Below, in pieces: positions 16,209 to 24,257 of a stretch of DNA of 28,050 nucleotides (its first letter is position 1; each line of letters starts with the position of its first letter). Position numbers and translations under genes: made by a program. Origin of the DNA: Candidatus Arcanibacter lacustris (GTDB lineage: Bacteria > Pseudomonadota > Alphaproteobacteria > Rickettsiales > Arcanibacteraceae); assembly GCA_000970895.1 (NCBI GenBank), contig JYHA01000127.1:1-28050 (forward strand), read 5' to 3'. The notes under the pieces are model-generated. The model was given only the letters and a program-made list of their open reading frames with translations. It did no database searches and was not told where the DNA came from.

Positions 16209-17882
16209 TTAGATAAAATCCCAAACTATATCATTCCATTGGTGGGTGTTGACATAATATAATTGATCAGTGCAGAATTCAGGTAATTCTGGATCAAGAT
16301 TAGCTATTAATGCTATGCTATGTTGTTCTAAACATTCTTGAATTAACAATATTGATGACGTAGATACATCTTTAGCAAAGAATGCTATTTTAGCTTCGGC
16401 ATTTTTAAGTTCAGAAGGTTCTTTTTGATCAAGTGCCGCAAATTCAGTTAAAAGTTTGCCCCAATTTTTCATTTCTAAAAGAAATTTTTGTTCTAATGCT
16501 TTGGGAGCTTGTTTATGAACGGGATTTGGGTTGGTTTGATTGGCTAGGTCTATTAATTTAGGATAAGTATCATTGAAAACTTCGGTATTATTAAAGTAAT
16601 CATCATTTTCTCTATCAGAGGTGATGTTGTTATCTTTAAAAAACGGATATAATTCTTGGATTTTTTCTAGATAAGGGCTATTTGATTGACTATCTATTTT
16701 CAATCTCCAATCAGCATAATCTTTAGCAGTAAGACCGAGCACATAATCTTTTTCATGAATCAATGATTTGCTATAGTCTTTTGCTACTAACATTTCCATT
16801 AGCTTTTTATTACCAGTAAATGCAGCATAATGCATGCTCGTATAACCATTAAATGTTTTGGCACCAATTCTTGCGCCATTTTCAATTAAAACTTGCGCAA
16901 CGTCATCAAGACCAGCTTTTGCTGCTAGATGTAATGGCGTGATATTACCATAGGCAGCAGCATTAACATTAGCTTGATCAACAAATAATTTTACAATTTC
17001 AGGAGACTGAGTTAATACCGCATCATGGATAATTTTAAAACCGTTATTTGGTTCGGCCTTATCAACACTACGTCCATTTTTAGCTAATAATTTTAAATAT
17101 TCTAATTTTTGTTCTTTGGTTAATGCAAAATCTTCGAGCACTATATGAAAGATAGTCTTATCCTGTCTTGCATCTCTTGAAACCGTTGCATTATATTTCA
17201 TTAATGGATCCATTAAATCATAATTTTTAGATATTGCTGCAATTTCTAGCACTCCATATCCTTTTTGGGTGACTAACGACAAATCAGATTTTTTGACAAT
17301 TGACGATATTAAGTCCAGATCTCTATTAAATACAGCTATATGGATTGGTGTTAATCCTGATTTAGATTGGATATTTAGATTATATGAAATATTCATACCT
17401 TGTTTTTGGAATCCGTCTACATATTGCATGATCTTATAGATAAATTCACCTTGTTTGTTAATAGCTCCTTGGTGGAAAATTGTATTGCCTAAGTAATTGG
17501 TATAATCAAGGTCTGCACCAAAATATAATAAGATATTTGCAGCTACGATATTATTAGTGTGTATTGCGGTGTATAAAGGAACATAGCCATGGCTATCTTC
17601 AGCATTTAAATTGCAAGAGATCTTATTGGTCTTAGTATAGTTTAATAAATTGGTCAAAAAATGATTGTCTTTTAATTCAGGTTCATTTATTGATTCAACT
17701 ATACTATGAATGATGGTTTTATTATTTGCATCTCGCCATGACATATATTGCTCAACAACTTCTTTATCTAAAATAGTACCATTATACTTTAGCTTGATTT
17801 CATCGCTAACATCATCAGCCTCAATTGTACCATTATATTTAAGTTCATTTGTTATAACTTCAAAGTTGATCTCTTTTGTCAT
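16209..17882 (-). CDS. Ankyrin-repeat protein (557 aa)
   Basis: Ankyrin repeats mediate protein-protein contacts and are common in effectors of intracellular alphaproteobacteria. Repeats are recognisable at about 99-130 (GYVPLYTAIHTNNIVAANILLYFGA, seen as YVPLYTAI and LLYFGADL), 175-205 (GLTPIHIAVFNRDLDLI), 210-240, 281-311, 313-343 (NITPLHLAAKAGLDDVAQVL) and 346-375 (GYTSMHYAAFTGN). The N-terminus has a short duplicated element LKYNGTI (14-20 and 31-37). The last 180 residues lack clear repeats. There is no signal peptide, so if secreted it would use a type IV or type I route. An AGGTG ribosome-binding site precedes the ATG at 17882. Confidence 0.92.
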   Translation of the reverse strand: MTKEINFEVITNELKYNGTIEADDVSDEIKLKYNGTILDKEVVEQYMSWRDANNKTIIHSIVESINEPELKDNHFLTNLLNYTKTNKISCNLNAEDSHGYVPLYTAIHTNNIVAANILLYFGADLDYTNYLGNTIFHQGAINKQGEFIYKIMQYVDGFQKQGMNISYNLNIQSKSGLTPIHIAVFNRDLDLISSIVKKSDLSLVTQKGYGVLEIAAISKNYDLMDPLMKYNATVSRDARQDKTIFHIVLEDFALTKEQKLEYLKLLAKNGRSVDKAEPNNGFKIIHDAVLTQSPEIVKLFVDQANVNAAAYGNITPLHLAAKAGLDDVAQVLIENGARIGAKTFNGYTSMHYAAFTGNKKLMEMLVAKDYSKSLIHEKDYVLGLTAKDYADWRLKIDSQSNSPYLEKIQELYPFFKDNNITSDRENDDYFNNTEVFNDTYPKLIDLANQTNPNPVHKQAPKALEQKFLLEMKNWGKLLTEFAALDQKEPSELKNAEAKIAFFAKDVSTSSILLIQECLEQHSIALIANLDPELPEFCTDQLYYVNTHQWNDIVWDFI

Positions 17883-18024
17883 TTTACACCTATTATAATA
17901 ATTGATTTCACATTACTCAAAATTATTACAATTAATATAATAAGTAAATGCTTATTTCAAAAGCTGCTCTTAATAATCGTGGCTAACTATCAGACTGATA
18001 GTAAATTAACTGTTCTTTGAGGGT

Positions 18025-18184
18025 CGTCATCCTGGAGTGAATTTTGTCTTTGAAAAAGACAAAAGAGCGATAGGATCCACAAAAATCTTAAAAATTCAAA
18101 TAAGATTCATTAAGGAATAAAGAAAGCTGGATCCTATCGTTTTTATTTATCTTTAAGTAAGATAAATAAAAACTCCAGGATGAC
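18025..18184 (+). repeat. Two-armed palindromic element, copy 5 (160 bp)
   Basis: The left arm is CGTCATCCTGGAG with a stem TTTTGTCTTT/AAAGACAAAA, then GCGATAGGATCC. After a 50-bp AT-rich centre the right arm is GGATCCTATCG with the same 15-bp stem as 313-347, then CTCCAGGATGAC. It has the same arm combination as the element at 206-359. The 40 bp upstream also resemble those before that copy, so the two loci appear to be duplicates. Confidence 0.87.
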
Positions 18185-18185
18185 T

Positions 18186-18301
18186 AACCGCAGGATATTT
18201 TCTTGATTTTAGGCGGTTGTTTTTTAGAAGTGTGCAGCCCTGGATCCTATCGCTGCAATTTATCTTTCAAGAAAGATAAATTTAGCTCACGTGATGATGA
18301 C
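18186..18301 (+). repeat. Spacer and AGAAGTG modules plus orphan right arm
   Basis: Bases 18186-18218 form a spacer whose ends pair (AACCGC 18186-18191 with GCGGTT 18213-18218). The AGAAGTG module (18221-18243) follows, then a lone right arm: GGATCCTATCG (18242-18252), a stem AATTTATCTTTC/GAAAGATAAATT, and CTCACGTGATGATGAC. This CACGTGATGAC border is the variant found, inverted, at the left end of the 206-359 copy. Confidence 0.75.
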
Positions 18302-18420
18302 TCTCGGGCCAAATAGTAACTTCTTATCAACCTAATATTTGTCTATGTCTTAATCATTTTTTAATCTCGTTTCCTTACTATAAAATTCAAGCATTAATTT
18401 TAAAACTATAAAGTATTATT

Positions 18421-19758
18421 ATGTCTAACAAGCCATCTCTTTCTATTAAACAAGGGCAGCAGTTACAAATTAGTAATAGTTTGCAGCAGGCAATAAAGCT
18501 ATTGCAATTACCCACTATAGAACTAGTTGAATTTTTAGCTCTAGAGATCGAAAAAAACCCCTTATTAAGTCAACAAGATGAAGATAATGAACAGGAAGAG
18601 CTCCCAGTAGAAACTAGCGAATTGAGATATCAAAAAGTTCACAAATATAATTATGGAGATGATTATAATATCGAAGATAATGAAAGTGGTAAAACTCTCA
18701 GAGAGCATGTGCTTGAACAAATATATCTAGATATTCATGATAAGCACAAAAGAATGATCGCTCTAAATTTAGCGGATCTACTAACTGAGGCTGGATATAT
18801 CGAAGAAGATCTAACATTAATAGCTACTAAACTTGGAGTTGAATTTAAGGAGCTAGAAGAAGTATTATACTTGATGCAAAAATTTGACCCTCCAGGAATA
18901 TTTGCAAGAAATCTCGCTGAATGTTTGAGATTGCAATTACAAGATTTAGGCAAGTTAGATGAGAGCTACGAATTACTACTAGAAAATTTACAATTAATTT
19001 CATCGGGTGGTGCGGCTGTTTTTAAAAAAACTCACCATATAGCGGATGAGGATTTTGCTTTAATGATCAAGAATTTAAAAAGCTTAAACCCAAAACCCGG
19101 AAGTAAATTCATCCCACAAATAACTAACTATATGGAGCCGGAAGTTTTTGTAAGACGCGAGAAAAATCGATTAATTGTGGAGTTAAATAATAATATCCTG
19201 CCTAAAATTTTGGTAAATCGTAGATATTATGCAGAAATTAGAAAAAAAACGGTCAATCAGCAGGAAAAAAACTATTTATCCGAGCAATTATCTACTGCTA
19301 ATTGGCTGATCAAAGCTCTTGATCAGAGAGCTAATACTCTCCTTAGAGTTGCCACTGAAATTATTTCAAGGCAGCATGAGTTTTTCGATAGAGGCATTAA
19401 TTACCTAAGACCAATGACCATCAAAGATATATCAAGCGCTATTGATTTGCATGAAAGTAGCATTAGTAGAATCACTAGCAATAAATTCATGTCTACCCCT
19501 TCTGGATTATTTGAAATGAAATATTTTTTCTCTTCTGGAGTAGGGGGAGAAAATACAGAAGATGATTATTCAAGCACGACCATCAAACATCTAATTAAAA
19601 AAATGATTGATGAGGAGGAAAAGCCCCTATCTGATAATCAAATAGCTAAAGCATTAAAAGAGCAAAATATCAATATAGCCAGAAGAACTGTTACTAAATA
19701 TCGCGAATCACTAAATATCCCAACTTCTGCTCTGCGGAAAATTGCACATTATGTATAA
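18421..19758 (+). CDS. rpoN: RpoN, sigma-54 factor
   Basis: Sigma-54 directs RNA polymerase to -24/-12 promoters that need an AAA+ activator. The 445-aa protein has the N-terminal activator-interacting region I (LSIKQGQQLQISNSLQQAIKLLQLP, visible as QQLQIS and AIKLLQLP), an acidic region II (50-75), the core-binding domain (about 85-250, with LAECLRLQLQDL), a helix-turn-helix segment (about 330-370, TIKDISSAIDLHESSISR) and the C-terminal RpoN box ARRTVTKYR (420-428). Length is a little short of the usual 480 but all regions are present. No enhancer-binding activator gene or -24/-12 promoter was recognised in the window. Confidence 0.97.
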   Translation: MSNKPSLSIKQGQQLQISNSLQQAIKLLQLPTIELVEFLALEIEKNPLLSQQDEDNEQEELPVETSELRYQKVHKYNYGDDYNIEDNESGKTLREHVLEQIYLDIHDKHKRMIALNLADLLTEAGYIEEDLTLIATKLGVEFKELEEVLYLMQKFDPPGIFARNLAECLRLQLQDLGKLDESYELLLENLQLISSGGAAVFKKTHHIADEDFALMIKNLKSLNPKPGSKFIPQITNYMEPEVFVRREKNRLIVELNNNILPKILVNRRYYAEIRKKTVNQQEKNYLSEQLSTANWLIKALDQRANTLLRVATEIISRQHEFFDRGINYLRPMTIKDISSAIDLHESSISRITSNKFMSTPSGLFEMKYFFSSGVGGENTEDDYSSTTIKHLIKKMIDEEEKPLSDNQIAKALKEQNINIARRTVTKYRESLNIPTSALRKIAHYV

Positions 19759-19846
19759 TGTTTCAAAGTTAACAGAAAATTTACTTATATAGATTATATA
19801 CTCCCTCAAAACATCAATAATATTATCATTTTTATTCGAGTATAAC

Positions 19847-21559
19847 ATGCCAAAAGAAGGAATCTCCAGGTGGGACAAGAAAGTCATTACCCAAGAATTA
19901 AATTATGATTGGATTTCATATACTAAAAATATTCTAGAAAATATTGATTCATACCAGAGTAATGAATATAAAATTCCTCCAATATCTCATAGTGTATATT
20001 TTAGTAAGAACTTAGATTCTATTAAACTAAAAGATTTCTACATTAGTAAATCTAATATATGTATCGAAAGATTGAATGAAGCAGAAAGTAATTTCAAACA
20101 TTATATTTGGACTAATAATCCCAATCTTGAGATTAAAGAATTATCTTCATTTCCTAATGTTGAATTAAAGTTAGTTACAGAATTTTTTGGTCATCCTTTA
20201 TATAAAAATATCGAACAATTATTAATTGAGGGAAAATCAAGCGCTAGGAAATTAGTGCAGGCAAGTGATATAATGCGTATTATGGCAATGCAAAAATATG
20301 GGGGAATATATCATGATCTTGATTATGAGATTTTTGATGCGCATAGCATAATTAAATATATGAAATCATTTAATTATTTCAATAGTAAGGAATTTGATTT
20401 TCATGATAGTTTTGTTGGCAATGCTTTTTTTTCCTCTAGTTCTAATCATCCTGTGATAAATGAAATGGTGAGTCTTATTTCAAGAAATCTTAATGATAAG
20501 ATGAATGCTCCAGAATATATCCAACATCCTAAAACCCTAAGTGATGAAATTTTTGTCACAACTGGTCCAGTTGCAATGAGTATTGCCTGTTATAAGTCTA
20601 TGAATAAAGATGGCAATATTGATGTGATATTTCCTGCTGCAGTGTTTTACAATGCAAAAAAAGTCAATCCATCAATTACACTTGGTGTAAGCAATCAATT
20701 TCATGGATTGCCTCTAAAAACTATTGGTGCTGATATGTTCTTGGGAAGTTGGCAAGAAGATCAAACGCTATATGGTATAAATAATACTTATACTGAGGAG
20801 TCTAGGGATATGAATGCAAAGATTGATAAAATTTATGTCATAAATTTAGCAAATGCTCACAAACGTTGGTTGGCAGTATCTAGCTCTCTTGATCAATTAG
20901 ATATTAAATATGAAAGATTTAATGCTATCCATTATAATGATATTAAGGTGATTGATCAAAAATCAGGCGATGAATTTAGCGGAAAAGAACTTAACAACAA
21001 CCAGTTGTTGCTAAAATATTATCATAAATATTCTATTATTTGCAATCCAAATGAAAGCGCTCTTTTTGGCTTTAATTTTGAACATATTCCGGTTGATTAT
21101 AAATATAATATCAAATATTTAGGCATTATGTGTAGTAATTTTATGATTGCCAAAGAAATAGTTGATAATAAATATAAGAACGTCATCATATTTGAAGATG
21201 ATATTCAAGTAAGGCCAGATAATTTTAAAACTAAATTAGCTAATTTTATCGATCATTTACCTTCGAGTTTTGATTTTGCTTATTTAGGTGTGTATGCTGA
21301 TAAAAATCAGCAAGAAAAACTAAATGATTATGTTAGTAAGTTTATACCAGAAGCTAACTTTTTCTGCAGAATGGGTTTGATTTTAAGCTATAAGGGTGCT
21401 GAAAAATTTCTATCCAATGATCTTTATTGGGGTTCTCTAGATCATTATATTAGAGCACAAACTGTGTATAATAAAATCCCGAATACTGATCAATTCGCTT
21501 TAGAGGCTTATGTCTCAAATGAATTGCAAAGTGATATCTCAATAACTGGAGAAGTATAA
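19847..21559 (+). CDS. Two-domain glycosyltransferase (DXD sugar-binding type plus GT25-like)
   Basis: The 570-aa protein appears to fuse two glycosyltransferase modules. Residues about 45-310 resemble the DXD sugar-binding transferases (GT32/toxin-like fold): YIWTNNP, then SDIMRIMAMQKYGGIYHDLD with the DXD as D157-L158-D159, and TGPVAMS. Residues about 325-540 resemble GT25 LPS-type transferases: IYVINLANAHKRW (329-341), GIMCSNFMIAKEI, and VIIFEDDIQVRP (446-457) with the acidic metal-binding triad, then GLILSYKGAEKFL. There is no signal peptide or membrane segment. It may decorate surface polysaccharide or, if secreted, modify host proteins. The sequence does not settle which. It lies 88 bp after rpoN; whether they share a transcript is unclear. 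Confidence 0.9.
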   Translation: MPKEGISRWDKKVITQELNYDWISYTKNILENIDSYQSNEYKIPPISHSVYFSKNLDSIKLKDFYISKSNICIERLNEAESNFKHYIWTNNPNLEIKELSSFPNVELKLVTEFFGHPLYKNIEQLLIEGKSSARKLVQASDIMRIMAMQKYGGIYHDLDYEIFDAHSIIKYMKSFNYFNSKEFDFHDSFVGNAFFSSSSNHPVINEMVSLISRNLNDKMNAPEYIQHPKTLSDEIFVTTGPVAMSIACYKSMNKDGNIDVIFPAAVFYNAKKVNPSITLGVSNQFHGLPLKTIGADMFLGSWQEDQTLYGINNTYTEESRDMNAKIDKIYVINLANAHKRWLAVSSSLDQLDIKYERFNAIHYNDIKVIDQKSGDEFSGKELNNNQLLLKYYHKYSIICNPNESALFGFNFEHIPVDYKYNIKYLGIMCSNFMIAKEIVDNKYKNVIIFEDDIQVRPDNFKTKLANFIDHLPSSFDFAYLGVYADKNQQEKLNDYVSKFIPEANFFCRMGLILSYKGAEKFLSNDLYWGSLDHYIRAQTVYNKIPNTDQFALEAYVSNELQSDISITGEV

Positions 21560-21654
21560 GCCACTTAACTAAATTGATGTCAATCCTGAGTCTATCAAAC
21601 TGAAGTATGACAACAGGGGAGGGGCTTATTATCTAGAAATCATTTATTGTAAAA

Positions 21655-22800
21655 TTAATGATTATTGCTAGATCCAGTTATTTCCACAGCATCATGATGG
21701 AATAGAGTTTCTAAATTGTGATAAACAAGAGGTTGCTTAGCATATAATTCTTTAAAAGATGACATTAAGGTAAGGTCTGGATTATCTATAGTTTTATTTA
21801 ATGTTAATAAAACATCAGGAGTTTTAGCAAAAATATATGAACCCAAAGCCTCAATTACAGCTTTTATTTGTTCTTTCTCAGATCGAGCTGATCCAACAAC
21901 TTCAAAATCCATTGGAAAATTACTATTTCTCAATACTTCCTTAATAACCGCTTCTTGATATTTTACATAAGGTTGATTAGATACAAATGTAATATTTGTG
22001 ATATCCTCATGTTGCTTTAACCATTTTATTAGCTCTAATATAGTAGTTTGTGTAGTTGGTCTAGGCAAATCTCCAGCTTTCGTATCAATAATATAAGTTG
22101 GTAGCTTGTTATGTAGGTGAGAGTTTTTATATACTTCTTCAATAAGGTGAGTTTCGGTTAATCTACTAAAATCCACTTGAAAATCAGCAGCAATTTTAGT
22201 TAATTCTTCTTTGGTGCCATCCACTCCTAATGCTACTTTGCGTTCCCCTGCAAGTAATATGATGCTCTTTACTTGCAAACCATCTTTATATAATAAGTCA
22301 GAGTAGTTTATTCTATTTTCCATACCTTTCATTGTAGATCCTAAAACACATAAAGTATCTATAGTAGTATTTGTTGGTTTTATTGCATCTACAAAACCCA
22401 GAATTTTAAGGTTTTGAAAGTTTTCTTCTATATTTTGCATCATCCACTCTGGTGGCTTAACTTCCCAACGTTCTTGAGATCCAGTTCTAATAGTGAGATG
22501 TTCTTGAGTCAGCCTTACAAATTCTAAGATATCTTTTACTAATTCTTTATAATCACGTCTAACCGGGAACTTATCTTGTAAAGATTCATCCATAGCAATT
22601 ATAGAAGACTTATGCATTAAGTTTTCTATAGCTTCTTTTTGTTCTATGGTTGAAAATCCATAATTATCTAGAGTATCATATAAGGAATAAGTTTTCATAT
22701 TTTTGCTTTGATAATGGTATAAACTCACAATAACAAAAGCCGATGCTAAAATTGTGTTCCAAATAATACCATGTTTATTTATATTTTTTAAGTCTTTCAT
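21655..22800 (-). CDS. Membrane-anchored DUF218-like protein (381 aa)
   Basis: Residues 11-28 form a single N-terminal membrane segment, with the rest probably periplasmic. Residues about 147-320 have the DUF218 (SanA/YdcF/ElyC-like) arrangement: a strand TLCVLGSTMKGMENRI, then YKDGLQVKSIILLAGERK, then TYIIDT, TTQTTILELIKWL, ITFVSNQPYVKYQEAVIKEVL and FEVVG. The DUF218 glycine signature is degenerate, so the assignment is moderate. Family members act near the cell envelope, but their chemistry is poorly known. The start overlaps the tadA stop by 4 bp, making it the last gene of a CDF-tadA-this-gene operon. Confidence 0.82.
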   Translation of the reverse strand: MKDLKNINKHGIIWNTILASAFVIVSLYHYQSKNMKTYSLYDTLDNYGFSTIEQKEAIENLMHKSSIIAMDESLQDKFPVRRDYKELVKDILEFVRLTQEHLTIRTGSQERWEVKPPEWMMQNIEENFQNLKILGFVDAIKPTNTTIDTLCVLGSTMKGMENRINYSDLLYKDGLQVKSIILLAGERKVALGVDGTKEELTKIAADFQVDFSRLTETHLIEEVYKNSHLHNKLPTYIIDTKAGDLPRPTTQTTILELIKWLKQHEDITNITFVSNQPYVKYQEAVIKEVLRNSNFPMDFEVVGSARSEKEQIKAVIEALGSYIFAKTPDVLLTLNKTIDNPDLTLMSSFKELYAKQPLVYHNLETLFHHDAVEITGSSNNH

Positions 22801-23270
22801 TTTTTTATATCACTTTTATTAAAAATTGATCTTTTTTGTTGAAAAAAATCTTTCATCAACAAACCTGCTTCACTCTCTTTAATACCTCCATAGATTTCTG
22901 GTATGTGATGTATCGAACTAGAGGAAAATATTTTTGGCCCATGTTCTACCCCACCGCTTTTTAAGTCATAGCTTGCAAAATATAATCTTCTGATTCTTGC
23001 AAAAGAAATGGCAGTAGCGCACATGGGGCATGGTTCTAGCGTTACGTATAAATCGCAATATGGTAATTTATTACTACCAATAATATTGCATGCTGTCCTA
23101 ATTGCAAGTAATTCTGCGTGGGCAGTTGGATCATTTAGCTCTTCACATAAATTATGAGCTATGGCAATAATTTTGTTGGTTTGAGTATCAACAACAATAG
23201 CTCCAACAGGAACCTCATCCCGATCAAAGGCAATCTTTGCTTGGGCTAGGGCTTGATTCATATATTCCAT
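22797..23270 (-). CDS. tadA: TadA, tRNA-specific adenosine deaminase
   Basis: TadA converts wobble A34 to inosine in tRNA-Arg(ACG). The 157-aa protein has the zinc and catalytic motif HAE (His51, Glu53), PCPMC with Cys81 and Cys84, and the upstream EVPVGAIVV block. The start codon overlaps the stop of the upstream transporter gene by one base (TAATG), and the stop overlaps the following gene (ATGA), so the three genes are translationally coupled. Guanine deaminases share the fold, but the length and the ARIRRLYFASYD segment fit TadA. Confidence 0.94.
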   Translation of the reverse strand: MEYMNQALAQAKIAFDRDEVPVGAIVVDTQTNKIIAIAHNLCEELNDPTAHAELLAIRTACNIIGSNKLPYCDLYVTLEPCPMCATAISFARIRRLYFASYDLKSGGVEHGPKIFSSSSIHHIPEIYGGIKESEAGLLMKDFFQQKRSIFNKSDIKK

Positions 23271-24178
23271 TAGCGATCATAACCATCTGGATCTTGGTGA
23301 ATAAAAATTTCTGCATCGGGAAAAATTTCAAGCAAAGAAAGTTCTATTTCATCAGAGAGGATATGAGCATCTCGTAAGTTCATATCTGGGTTCATCACTA
23401 AGTGAAATTGGATGAAGGGTTTGCTTCCTGCGTAACGAGTTTTTAAATCATGGATTGATAAAATTTTCTCATGAGCATTAATAACATTCATGATTTTTTG
23501 TTTTTCTTCCTCGTCAAATTCTTCATCCATGAGATTTTTAAATGATTTTTTCAGTAAATCCCAAGCCCCTTTCATGATATATAAAGAAATAAACAAGGCT
23601 AAGATTGGATCTATCAGCTCGCTATTAAAATATCTACTAGCTAAAATTGAGATAATCACTGATATATTCAAAAATAAATCAGATTTATAATGAAGATGAT
23701 CAGCCTCTATGATGTTTGATGAGGTTTTTCTAAGTACGTAAAGTTGAAATAACACCAAGCATAAAGTTATGATAGTTGAAATGATCATTACGATTAAGCC
23801 AATTTTATCATGACTTATGGCTTGAGGATAAAAAATTCTTTTAACGCAACTTCCCAGAACAAAAATTCCTGATACTCCAAAAAATGCAGCCTGGATGAAT
23901 CCTGCTAAATCCTCGGCCTTATTATGACCAAAGCGATGTTGATCATCAGGTGGCTGTAGCGCATATTTCAAGGCAACCATATTAATAACAGAAGTAAAAC
24001 AATCAAGTAGTGAATCAACTAAAGATGCAAGTATCGACATTGAATCGGTCTTTAACCATCCTGATAATTTCACTAATATTATAATTAATACAGAAACTAT
24101 CGAGCAATAAGTAGAAATTATTGCTAAGTTATTATTTGCTTTTGAAGGTGAATGCGAGTGAGAATGATGATGTCCCAT
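23270..24178 (-). CDS. CDF family divalent metal cation efflux protein (FieF-like)
   Basis: Cation diffusion facilitators export Zn, Fe, Mn or similar metals by proton antiport. The 302-aa protein begins with a His-rich tail (GHHHSHSHS, 2-10), then six predicted membrane segments. The metal site can be read as Asp55 and Asp59 in SLVDSLLD and His163 and Asp167 in HLHYKSD, the D-D-H-D pattern of FieF-type members. HRFGHNKAEDLAG (81-93) is the conserved cytoplasmic loop. The C-terminal domain includes FIQFHLVMNPDMNLRDAH-type blocks. Metal specificity cannot be fixed. It leads the operon with tadA. Confidence 0.94.
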   Translation of the reverse strand: MGHHHSHSHSPSKANNNLAIISTYCSIVSVLIIILVKLSGWLKTDSMSILASLVDSLLDCFTSVINMVALKYALQPPDDQHRFGHNKAEDLAGFIQAAFFGVSGIFVLGSCVKRIFYPQAISHDKIGLIVMIISTIITLCLVLFQLYVLRKTSSNIIEADHLHYKSDLFLNISVIISILASRYFNSELIDPILALFISLYIMKGAWDLLKKSFKNLMDEEFDEEEKQKIMNVINAHEKILSIHDLKTRYAGSKPFIQFHLVMNPDMNLRDAHILSDEIELSLLEIFPDAEIFIHQDPDGYDR

Positions 24179-24257
24179 ATTTATAATAATTCCTGTTGTT
24201 AATAAATATTTTTACGAGTATATTAAGATCATTACTATAGCTAAATGAGGATCATAT

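Larger units (their letters stand above)
17883..18420. other. Intergenic stretch of divergent genes, dominated by repeats
   Basis: These 538 bp separate the ankyrin gene from rpoN. Bases 17883-17975 are AT-rich, with the ankyrin gene's upstream region. Bases about 17986-18301 are repeat modules annotated separately. Bases 18302-18420 form the rpoN upstream region, with TACTATAAAAT at about 18377-18387 as a possible -10 but no good -35. No RNA gene or open frame of note is seen. Confidence 0.6.

Noticed and set aside
206..18301. CRISPR array as an explanation for the recurring palindromes
   Set aside because: Copies are dispersed among genes, differ in length and orientation and have no regular spacers; no cas genes are present.
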